A DNA stretch of 64,000 bases. Source: Cepaea nemoralis. Taxonomy: Eukaryota; Mollusca; Gastropoda; Stylommatophora; Helicidae. Both the position numbers and the translations under genes were made by a program. Below are positions 9,955 to 18,044 of the stretch, one piece after another. How positions within the stretch are numbered: the stretch's first letter is position 1; each line of letters opens with the position of its first letter. The stretch covers positions 2,768,501 through 2,832,500 of the forward strand of contig JACEFZ010025058.1 in the NCBI GenBank assembly GCA_014155875.1, read 5' to 3'. Below the pieces are notes generated by a model. That model was not told the DNA's origin and made no database searches. It was given only the letters and a program-made list of their open reading frames with translations.

Positions 9955-10539
9955 CTTCATAAACCTCTACAGTTTCAATATCATCATCCTGATAATCATC
10001 ATATTTTGAATGATTATTGACAGGCAATAAAAGTTAACAGTAGTTGTTTTAACTCATAGTTTAATCTTTATTCATTTACCAAGCGTGCACACGTGGATGT
10101 GTGTACCTTGCTTGGGGTTTTATTGTAACCAAGAGAGGGATAATGTCAAGGGGGTGGGGGGGGGGGGGGGGGCTTGCTCTGCCTAGTACTCCAGTAGTAG
10201 ATAGTAATCGCCTTCCCACTCATTGGGGGTGCCATGACTAGAAAATCGTACTTTTTAAACGAGCCATACCCAGCTGTATCTTGAGTATCCATGGGACATG
10301 GTCGTTATTTCAATCATATAGATTTTGTCCAGAGTTTCTCTCTGGGATCTGGCGTGTTAGAAATCTGATCCGGCACTCAGGATTAAAACCCAGTGTGAGA
10401 AACAGTGACTACTGACATATTGGACGGAACGTTCGGTGACAGAAAATAGTTACGTGATGAGAAATTTGGGTTACTCGCCCGTAATATTACTTAAATTGGC
10501 GACAGTGCCTCATACCATTTTTGACATATTTTATTGTGC
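9955..10539. repeat. Non-coding spacer with poly-G run
   Basis: No coding or element homology recognised. A run of G interrupted once spans about 10151-10172, and simple TCATCA-like sequence lies near 9980-10005. Confidence 0.5.
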
Positions 10540-10880
10540 TTTCTATACCAGGAAGTCAAAAGGGATGTGCGACAGTGATGTGTAATATCTCCATATACTT
10601 CCATATACTTCCATAGACTTCCATATATCTTGAAAATTTGAGAAATTTAGAAGATACGCCGCCATCAGTGGACATAGCAACAACATAAGATATGCAGATG
10701 ACACACGATGAACAGGATCTGCAACAGTTAACAGATGTGGTTATTGAACAATGAACACCAATGCTCGTATAATTAAATTGTTAGAAAATGGAGATTATGG
10801 TTATTTCCAATAAGAAAAAAAAAGCCGCAATATGCCAGCCAAATACTTGGATAAGTTTGTTTAAAAGTGAGTAAGGAGAA
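10540..10880 (+). pseudogene. Decayed RTE-type LINE RT fragment
   Basis: Scattered matches to the RTE-1 RT are readable despite small deletions. At about 10570 there is a remnant of the QGCVMSP motif, at about 10685 the catalytic NIRYADD box, and then EQDLQQLTDV. A four-fold TCCATATACT-like expansion sits just after the first motif. No continuous frame exists. Confidence 0.6.
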
Positions 10881-10923
10881 CTACTTGGATCAGTCATACA
10901 TGTGATGGTAGATGCCTAGTACA

Positions 10924-11090
10924 GATTAGAGCAAGGGTGTCTCCGTGGCGAAGTGCTGAAGCCACCTGCTTCACGCTCAGAAGGTTGTGGATTCCATTCT
11001 GAGCTCCATCATTCGGTTCGCGGGTGAATTTTCTCAGAGACTGGGATACAACCTGGTGCAATGAAGTCCAACCTCTCGTCCTTAGATTAT
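10924..11090 (+). mobile_element. SINE-1 (tRNA-derived SINE)
   Basis: The head has tRNA promoter boxes: TGGCGAAGTG near the start as box A, and a diverged box B where sister copies read TTCGATTCC. The body GTGCAATGAAGTC near the end matches the tails of copies at about 40.1, 41.8 and 43.5 kb, two of which lie on the other strand. Pol III would transcribe such an element and a LINE would supply the reverse transcriptase. Boundaries are approximate. Confidence 0.65.
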
Positions 11091-11203
11091 AACAAGAATC
11101 GCAATAACAAACGCAGCCTCTTGCGAGATTGCAGGCATGCTCAATAGTTAACAAGCTGTCAGTTACAGTGGACTTGGAAAAAAAAGAGTATTGAAGTGAT
11201 ATA

Positions 11204-11444
11204 TACGAGGGTAAGTTAATAAGTAAGTCACAAGTGGCTGTAGAAAATTAACTAAATAGAACAACTTGAAACCAGTTTATTTTTATACATACATTGTTCC
11301 TTTATTTCTCACCATAATTTCCACCAACATTGATGCACTTATCCCATAAACACCCCAAACCGGCTGCATAGAACTGTGTGCTTTGTTTTCATTAACCTGC
11401 CATTCCACAGAACTGTGTGACTTACTTATTGACTTGCCCTCGTA
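11204..11444. mobile_element. Mariner-type MITE
   Basis: The inverted ends TACGAGGG(T/C)AAGT... at 11204 and the complement ...ACTTGCCCTCGTA ending at 11444 match over about 28 bases with few mismatches. A minus-strand remnant reads WDKCINVGGNYGEK-stop, the usual C-terminus of mariner transposases, so this is an internal deletion derivative of about 240 bp. It lies exactly where homology of LTR-A2 to its family ends. Confidence 0.72.
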
Positions 11445-11459
11445 ACCTTTTCTACCCAG

Positions 11460-12335
11460 CTATGCTTTTGTCCCGTCTTCCGTCTGACTGCATATGTTGT
11501 CAATATAAGTCGAAATACTGGTCGCAGTTGCGTTTACCGTAGAAACTGGTAGTTCCATCTCGTCCAATACTGTTGTGCTGCTAGTTGTGTGTGCTGTTAT
11601 CTGGCTAAGTGTGTTTGCGTTGTCGCTGTCGTGTGTCGCCCTACCTAGTGAAGTTGAGTTGTGTATGTCTGTCGTCTCATTGCTTGGTGTTGGTGCAATT
11701 TGTTCGTCTGTCTGTTGTTCTTGTTGTGAAAAGTATGGTTTCAGGATGTTGATATGAAATATCTCTAAGTGTCCTTTTATCGATATTTCATGATCCGCAT
11801 CTGATATTTTGCGTTCAACGTTGAGAGGCCCTTGGTAAGATGTTAGTACCATATTATGATTATCAGGTAGTTGAATCACAACCTTCTGGTTTGGTTTAAG
11901 GTGAATCGTTTTAGTACCCTTGTTTGGATAGTTATGGTTTCCATTACTCGACACCTGCATTAGGGGTCCAGTAATATCGACCGCTATACTCTCAAGTGGT
12001 CTAGATGCTATCACTGACCGTTGCACTTCGGCCTTTACATGCTTTTTCTTTCGTACACGATGTTGACAAACAGTACAAGAGCGACAGAGAGATTTTATGT
12101 CCGAACAGAATTTCGGCCAGTAAAATTGTGATAGAATTCTGGCTCGCGTTGTATGATAGGCCAAATGTTCAGCAAACGGTGGTGCATGTGCGATTTTTAG
12201 CACATTTTGTCGGTATGTTACAGGTAACACCGTCTGCTGAATTTCATGGTTATTATATGTGTAATAACGCATGAGAATTCCGTAAACTTTTTTTAAAGTA
12301 CCAGGAAGAATTTTTAGAAACTTTCTTTCGCTCAC
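11460..12335 (-). pseudogene. LTR-A2 integrase with deleted catalytic core
   Basis: The frame starts in the N-terminal region (HEIQQTVLPVTYRQNVLKI), has the zinc-binding motif with His residues in AHAPPFAEHLAYHTTRARIL and cysteines in CRSCTVCQH, and reaches the first catalytic Asp in VDITGPLMQVSSNG. It then jumps to the C-terminal GPY/F-like module (VVIQLPDNHNMVL, YQGPLNVERKISD, FHINILKPYFS). The second Asp and the Glu are missing while the frame is kept, so it was an in-frame deletion. A Thr/Ser-rich tail corresponds to the segment that leads into RT in LTR-A1. The frame ends at 11460 next to the MITE, and RT is lost. Confidence 0.8.
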
Positions 12336-12882
12336 ACAAGTTAAAATACGGTGTGATTGTTTGGTCGGTGCTTTGTGCCTCGATCAATTTTTTTCGAATA
12401 GTGTTGGTATTTGCACCACTTGGTGTTAATAGCTGTAGCATTTCATTTTGTAAGTCAGTATAATTTGTTTCTGTATCTGACTTAGTTACAGCGTTGGCCA
12501 TGTGTGTCTCTTTCCAGGCTCTTATGTTGTCGTCTGTACATTCTTTCAATGCATCTAGGCATCCCAAAATAAGATCCGTACATGGATCTTGGAGGATAGC
12601 GCACGTAAATGTGCCGGTAAGGAACGGGGTATTGATATGCGCTTTTGCCAGTGAATATTTCTCGATGGTTCCAGAGAAAGTACGGCATTTGACAAATTCA
12701 CCCGTATAATCTTCTGGTCTAGCAAGTTCTCTCCTTAAACCCAGTAGAGTGCTCCCGCTATCAACTAAACATTGGCATGGTTGCCCATTGACCAGTGCAT
12801 CGTAGAACTTAAGTTTACCTCTGGAGGCACATACTGCGTTAGCTTCTTCATTTGAACATGATATTACGTGTCCACATCTCAT
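12253..12882 (-). CDS. LTR-A2 aspartic protease and linker
   Basis: This retropepsin-like domain cleaves the polyprotein. The catalytic triad is in CLVDSGSTLLGLRREL and the second hydrophobic-Gly motif in DPCTDLILGCLD, as expected for a retropepsin fold. The N-terminus has GKLKFYDALVNGQP. After the protease a linker (DDNIRAWKETHMANAV and a helical TNTIRKKLIEAQSTDQTI) leads towards the integrase, which reads in another phase from 12335. The first ATG overlaps the gag stop (ATGA), so the natural protein may be a Gag-Pol fusion. The key residues are intact here, unlike in LTR-A1. Confidence 0.78.
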   Translation of the reverse strand: MRCGHVISCSNEEANAVCASRGKLKFYDALVNGQPCQCLVDSGSTLLGLRRELARPEDYTGEFVKCRTFSGTIEKYSLAKAHINTPFLTGTFTCAILQDPCTDLILGCLDALKECTDDNIRAWKETHMANAVTKSDTETNYTDLQNEMLQLLTPSGANTNTIRKKLIEAQSTDQTITPYFNLCERKKVSKNSSWYFKKSLRNSHALLHI

Positions 12883-14201
12883 CTCCCCTCATGAAACTGC
12901 TGGCATACTTTACATGTCTTAAAGTCTAAAATATCGGTTACTGATGATACACTCTGACATTCATTCGTTGGCAACACATTCACAAGTTCGTGATCTATGT
13001 CACTCTCATTGTCTGATGATGTATCGATGAGTGCTGCATTGTTTGCCTTCATTCTCTGTCTCCCAAGACATTTATTGCTATAGTGGCCATAACTTGAACA
13101 AAAATAACATTTTACAGCACGTTTAAAGGATGATCTTCTGCTTTCCTGCTTCTTTAACACTGCTTCTAGGTGTGACGGATATGTGGGGTTCTTATCACAC
13201 ATCGAGTAAGCCGGATGAAAAAGATTGCAATAGTTACATCGAGGTGGTTTCTGATATGGTTTGTCTTTCTTACTGTAATCTTTCTGGTTGTAGGATCTAT
13301 CAGGAACTCTATTTGCAAAAGCTGTAATTTCTGTGTCATGTGATGTAGTTTTAAATATGTCCCGATTAGATGAAAAATAAGCTGACCCCCGTTTCTCTAA
13401 TTGTTGAATGGAATCAATATCTGACTGTTGTAATAATTTTGCAAAAGGGGTTGGCACGGTAGAAATGACTTTGTCCATTACCATTAGCTCTTCTAGTTTT
13501 TCATAGCTTTTACCTACTTTAGCAGCTTTAGTCCACTTTTTAAATGTGCTCTGCACGTTAGAGATGTAGTCTAAGAAAGTTTCAGTTGCTTTTGGCTTAA
13601 TCTGTGAGAATTGAATTTGGTACCCAGTAGCGTCCAAAAGAAAATGTTGCATTATCCTATCGTGTATGTACTGGTAATTATTTCTAAGATCTGTAGGTAT
13701 GGATTCTATTACTTTTAAAGGCTCCCCACTCAGGTTCCTCATGTAAATCATTGCCCAATCCTCTAAAGGTATTTTCTGTGTTTTTAGTTGGAACTCTATA
13801 TTTTTAGTCCATGCGCTGATTGAATCACCTACACTGTATGGTTTGATAAGGCCCTTGTACTTACTAAATTTGTTCTGTTCTTCTTGGCTCTTTTGTTTGC
13901 TAGAGGCTATTTGTATGTTAGAATCTACCTCCATTTCCTTCATCTTTAGTTTAGTTTCTGAATCTACCTGTATCTGCTTTTGTTTGGTGGCATAATCTAG
14001 GTCTAATTGTTTCTGTTTGGTAGCCTCCTCGATCTCTTTCATTTCTTTTTGATGTTGCCTTTCTAATGCTCTTTCATCTCTGTCAAGAGCAGCTTTTCTT
14101 TCTGTTTCTTCTTTATATTTTTGATCCGCCCACTTTTCAAATTTTTCACCAGTATGGCCCATTGCGATGCCCGCCTGGATACATTCATTTAATGACGCCA
14201 T
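12879..14201 (-). CDS. gag: LTR-A2 Gag
   Basis: This intact Gag frame has 440 codons from the chosen start. The frame is open to 14237, but the ATG at 14201 (MASLNECIQAGIAMG) aligns with the LTR-A1 start, so it is preferred. Residues about 30-110 form a charged coiled coil with KQKQLDLDYATKQKQIQVD repeats. The capsid region follows (ISAWTKNIEFQL, AMIYMRNLSGEPLKVIESIP, DRIMQHFLLDATGY). Zinc motifs are CNYCNLFHPAYSMC (CX2CX3HX5C) and CYFCSSYGHYSNKC (CX2CX4HX4C), and there is a third partial motif CKVCQQFH at the end. The stop overlaps the ATG of the protease frame as ATGA, suggesting coupled reinitiation or a frameshift for pol expression. Confidence 0.85.
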   Translation of the reverse strand: MASLNECIQAGIAMGHTGEKFEKWADQKYKEETERKAALDRDERALERQHQKEMKEIEEATKQKQLDLDYATKQKQIQVDSETKLKMKEMEVDSNIQIASSKQKSQEEQNKFSKYKGLIKPYSVGDSISAWTKNIEFQLKTQKIPLEDWAMIYMRNLSGEPLKVIESIPTDLRNNYQYIHDRIMQHFLLDATGYQIQFSQIKPKATETFLDYISNVQSTFKKWTKAAKVGKSYEKLEELMVMDKVISTVPTPFAKLLQQSDIDSIQQLEKRGSAYFSSNRDIFKTTSHDTEITAFANRVPDRSYNQKDYSKKDKPYQKPPRCNYCNLFHPAYSMCDKNPTYPSHLEAVLKKQESRRSSFKRAVKCYFCSSYGHYSNKCLGRQRMKANNAALIDTSSDNESDIDHELVNVLPTNECQSVSSVTDILDFKTCKVCQQFHEGR

Positions 14202-14237
14202 TTTGTGGCGTAGTGTTAGTTCAAAATGATAATGCAA

Positions 14238-15206
14238 TAATATTCACACAATCGTTTATAATAATGTGATAGTAAGTGTACATCTTTTACTGAAAAAGAA
14301 GATGCATGATTAAGTTAGAGCATATCAAAATATTCGGAAAATATACTCATCTAATTCGTTGGAAAGTACGGTACTTGGGATGTTCCGCCGCTGTCTTTCA
14401 CACTACACAATGGTTTGAATTGATAACACAAGGGCTGCTTCTGGTTAGTAGAGCAGCAAAAATTAGATACAAGCTTAAGTTGTCAATACAAGCTCATATT
14501 TCATCATATTTCATCAATTATTTCATATTCCATTAAGTTCTCAATACAATCTCATATTTCATGCGAATGATGAATGAAAATGTGATAAATAGTGATAAAT
14601 GGTATTAATGGATGAATGATATGATCGTCTGAATGATTGTTAGATGATAAGTGAGATGATTAGTCGTATGACCGTCGATGTCGTCTTGTCTTCGCTGTTT
14701 GACTCTGGCGTAACTTCGTTCTAGGCAGTTCGTCGCTAATCTATTTACTGATTTCGTAGAATGGTGACATTGATGGCTGTATCACACGCAATGAAATGTA
14801 CACGGTGGTTACGATGGTAATGTTCACTGATGATTTTATACATTTCAATTGCTTTTAGTATAATAACACACTTTCTAATTAATATTGGTAGAATTTCACA
14901 CTTTACCGATCTAATTTGACTCAATTGTGGTTCACACTCCACAAATTGGTGATCGTATAATTTACCACAAGGAAAAAAATTATTTATGGCATGTATCGAA
15001 ACAAATTTGCATTACTTTGAAATATATCACACAGCAATGATGTTGAATCTTGCACTGAACTGATGCTGTTTCAGAATTTTGTAATATCAATCGATAGCTC
15101 GCGTTCGTTCAGTGGTTCATACTACCACTTGTTTGCTGGCGTTAACTGTTCGTTGAATATTACAACACTGCCTGCTCAGAAGCGTTGCTTCACTGTAATC
15201 TGACAG
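14238..15206 (-). other. LTR-A2 leader, non-coding
   Basis: This AT-rich leader lies between the primer site and gag. It contains runs of TGAATGATG-type simple sequence near 14560-14660. No conserved coding motif is present. Confidence 0.5.
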
Positions 15207-15286
15207 CAATTGTACTGCTGGCGTTGGTTCACTATGTTCTGACACCAATTGTACTGCTGGCGTTGGTTCACTGTGTTCTGACACCA
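15207..15286 (-). promoter_or_regulatory. Tandemly repeated tRNA-Leu-type primer-binding site
   Basis: On the minus strand the sequence just after the LTR starts TGGTGTCAGAA, matching the complement of a eukaryotic tRNA-Leu 3' end (with CCA) over 11 bases. It lies in a 39-base unit repeated head to tail (15284-15246 and 15245-15207). A third, degenerate start (TGCTGTCAG) follows. Each full unit therefore carries its own copy of the primer site. Confidence 0.6.
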
Positions 15287-15301
15287 ATTCGGGGTCTAGC
15301 C

Positions 15302-15728
15302 TGTCAGCGACTTGTGCGCTGCAGATTCTCAAGACTCCCCTACTTTCGCACCGCACGAAATAACAATTCGTGACATTTGCGAAAGGAATGCAATTTATTC
15401 AGAGCCGACATTTGAATAGCTCTACGAGCGTTATATTTCATCATCATTACACAACATGAATGCATTAACGTGATGATAGATGATGCTAGTATTTCACAAT
15501 CTAAATGAACAGCCCTATGTTTGCCTATTGCCTAGAAACTCTAGCATTGGTCAAGGATACGTCTGCTCTCTCTACCGTCTCCAGTCAGTCTGTCCACACG
15601 CTACACATTACGTGGACAAGCACGGACACTCTTCTCCGTGCAGTAGCTATTATTGCGTGCATGGTCTCGCCAGCACGCTGGCTGGTGAGCTCGAGTAACC
15701 CGGCACTTCACGGTTACTCGCAAGGACA
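15302..15728 (-). repeat. LTR-A2 5' LTR (inferred from structure)
   Basis: Read on the minus strand this 427-base block starts TGTCCTTGCGAG and ends GTCGCTGACA, the TG...CA form of LTRs. It carries a polyadenylation signal (CTGAATAAATTGC at about 15390) and is followed after 15 bases by the primer-binding motif. No second copy remains, so the call rests on these structural signs. Confidence 0.6.
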
Positions 15729-15730
15729 AG

Positions 15731-15964
15731 TGTAACAGTATTGGGTATTATTAGGATCTAGTGGGAAACACAGATACAGCACGATTGAGCATTGAGACTG
15801 AAAGGGGTAGGAGATGCTCAATCGTGACGTATTGGGTTGGTATGGGCAGTTAAGATCCAGCCTTGGTTGTGAGTGGAATCTAACATCAACGCTTTGTCAT
15901 CAATGAAAGAATAAACCATTTTTACTTGATCACTGGCTTATTAATCTCTGTTCACACTGTGACA
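15731..15964 (+). repeat. LTR-B 5' LTR
   Basis: It starts TGTAACAG and ends CTGTGACA. It contains a perfect 13-base inverted repeat (CACGATTGAGCAT at 15780-15792 with ATGCTCAATCGTG at 15814-15826) and an AATAAA signal near 15910. The promoter and start site should lie inside it, but no clear TATA box is visible. Confidence 0.95.
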
Positions 15965-15974
15965 GGATTATTTA

Positions 15975-16000
15975 TGGTGCCGTGACCAGGATACGAACCT
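15975..16000 (+). promoter_or_regulatory. LTR-B primer-binding site, tRNA-His
   Basis: TGGTGCCGTGACCAGGAT followed by ACGAACCT is complementary to the 3' end of eukaryotic tRNA-His including CCA over 26 bases, with one mismatch (recalled consensus). It starts 10 bases after the LTR and would prime minus-strand cDNA. Confidence 0.85.
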
Positions 16001-17069
16001 GAAGATAATCACATGACAAAAACAAAACAATGCGAAGTCAGGACGAATAACATCGCGGAGAAGTTCAAGAACTAAACAAAAAAATACTAGCGGCACGTTA
16101 GAGAACAATTACTGAACCTGATAACAGGCGCACCAAAAGATGGCCACTAAATAGTAAATGGTAGTTATATCTGAATACAGAGGCCAAAAGCTCGCCAAGG
16201 AGTGGTCCTTTGTAAGTCTTTTTTAAGACTTCAGATAAAAATCAAAGTAGCGACAAGAAGTTTGTTATACCAGCCGTTTTTCAGAGTTCGCAGTGCAGGA
16301 AGTTTGTTAGGGCCGCCGTTCTGCAGTTTGATTGTTAGCAACAGGCTTAACATGAACGGTGCCTGAATTTTTACGTTTCAAGAGCCATTAAAGCCGCTGC
16401 CTTACATCGTTCTGATTGACCAGGAGTGATCCTATCCTGAGAGTTTCGGCAAACCAGCAATTCAAGTTGAACATTCTAGCTCAGAGAAAAAAAAAAAAAG
16501 TCAAAAAAATTCTTCCAGGCTCAAAGTTAAAGAGCTAATCATGAGTTGTCAGGACAGCATGAAAAAGACTTCGTTAATTCCTTGATCGGGCCATAAGTTC
16601 TTGAAACAGTCAATTATCGCTGGGCCTCGGCTGATCCTGATAATTTTTTGGGGCCTCGTTATTACTAAGACCCTATCAAGACATCGATGATGTACCCCAC
16701 CCGGGGTGAAGACAAAGACTAACAAGCTGGTCGGGACCCAACCAGGGGTTGAAAATTTTCTGGCAGCCCATGAGAAGTGACCTGAGAAGAAGAGACAGGC
16801 TACCTGAACTCCGCTACCTAAACTCAGCTCAGCTACCTGAATTCCGCGACTGATGGACAGCTGATGCAGGCTCCGGGTGTTCGAATATGACGGCGAGTCG
16901 AAGAAAGTGATTCCTTGAACAACGAAACAGATTCAGGGTAAAATTCTGTATTATATGAACATAGTAATTAACTGAACATTTTTACAAAATAAGGGAATTG
17001 TGCTCTTTAAAAATTAAGAAATTGAAATTGTGTAGTTCTTTGTTTGCTTTGTTTTAGTATTTTTTCAGC
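16001..17069 (+). other. LTR-B 5' leader, non-coding
   Basis: This leader of about 1.07 kb between primer site and gag has no long frame. It contains an A run at about 16485-16500. It may hold packaging or translation signals, but none can be named from sequence. Confidence 0.6.
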
Positions 17070-18044
17070 ATGGCGGAACAGGACACCTTGGCACAGGTTT
17101 TGACAGGCGTGGGAACAGCAGTAGGCCGACTTAATATGGTGATTAAACAACAAGGGATGGCAACAGAAATTGTAAAGTTTAGTGGACAGGCCAGAGACTA
17201 TAAGAAATGGGTCACTTCCATAGAAAAATATGCATATTTGATCTCAGCAACAGATGAAGAAAAAATGAGACTGGCTTATCAGACGGCAACGGAACCAGTT
17301 TCGGATCATATCAGAAGAAAATTAGAGGCTAGAGTAGATGAGACGTGGGAACAGTTCAAAGAAGACCTAGCAAGGAAATATGCAGAAATAACGGATCCAC
17401 AACATGCGTTTTCGGTATTGAGGCAGGCTAAACAAAATAACGGAGAGACGGTACAATTGTTTAGCGATAGATTGATTAACTTGGCTGAAGAAGCATTCTT
17501 AGGACAGAATGTACGAGGGGAGGAGGTGGAAAGGATGTTAGTAGGGATTTTTGTAGATGGCATAAAGTCCGATGGTTTGAAACTTAGGTTGATGAGGGAC
17601 AACCCTGAGAGGTTATCACAAGCGGTGGATATCGCGGTACAAGAGGAAAATTTGAGACGTAGGTTTAGATTAAGAACAGGACGAGAAGTGGGAAGCAATC
17701 GAGACGACAGAGTTGAGGAACCCATGGAAATAGGACAAACAAGATTCGGATGGAATAGGAGAGGCGGTATACAAACGTTACAAGGTAGAAATAGGAGCGA
17801 TTATGTTGAAAGAAGAAATGTGAGATACCCTACAAGTGAGACAGTGGGAAACACAAATAACACAAATATTGTCTGTTGGGTTTGTGGTCAACGGGGACAT
17901 GTTTCTCGTTTTTGTAATAACAGGCGTATCCAGTCGAATACACAGGGTAGACATGATAATAATAGGGTGAGTAGGAATGTTGTTGATGGACACAGGAATT
18001 TTACAGGTACAAGAACACAGGAAAATCGGCGCCCTACCTATTAG
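17070..18044 (+). CDS. gag: LTR-B Gag
   Basis: The 324-residue Gag starts MAEQDTLAQVLTGVGTAVGR; LTR-C encodes a close version of this N-terminus, which supports the start. Residues about 35-205 resemble a retrotransposon capsid (VKFSGQARDYKKWVTSIEKY, ETVQLFSDRLINLAEEAF, DGIKSDGLKLRLM). Next comes an Arg/Asn-rich basic stretch, then a single canonical zinc knuckle at about residue 269 (CWVCGQRGHVSRFC, CX2CX4HX4C), and a basic tail. Gag would assemble the cytoplasmic particle and bind genomic RNA through the knuckle. The last 58 bases overlap the pol frame in the -1 phase, so Pol is probably made by -1 frameshifting. Confidence 0.93.
   Translation: MAEQDTLAQVLTGVGTAVGRLNMVIKQQGMATEIVKFSGQARDYKKWVTSIEKYAYLISATDEEKMRLAYQTATEPVSDHIRRKLEARVDETWEQFKEDLARKYAEITDPQHAFSVLRQAKQNNGETVQLFSDRLINLAEEAFLGQNVRGEEVERMLVGIFVDGIKSDGLKLRLMRDNPERLSQAVDIAVQEENLRRRFRLRTGREVGSNRDDRVEEPMEIGQTRFGWNRRGGIQTLQGRNRSDYVERRNVRYPTSETVGNTNNTNIVCWVCGQRGHVSRFCNNRRIQSNTQGRHDNNRVSRNVVDGHRNFTGTRTQENRRPTY

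Larger units (their letters stand above)
11460..15728 (-). mobile_element. LTR-A2: truncated Gmr1-like Ty3/gypsy element
   Basis: On the minus strand the element has a 5' LTR (15728-15302), a primer-binding region (15286-15207), a leader, gag (14201-12879), protease (12882-12253) and integrase (12335-11460). Integrase directly follows protease, as in LTR-A1. The RT, RNase H and 3' LTR are missing; homology stops next to the mariner MITE. Protein frames are better kept than in LTR-A1. LTR-B is inserted two bases outside the 5' LTR. Confidence 0.8.

Noticed and set aside
15207..15284. CRISPR-like repeat
   Set aside because: The 39-base units are contiguous without spacers and lie in an LTR-element leader of a eukaryote.
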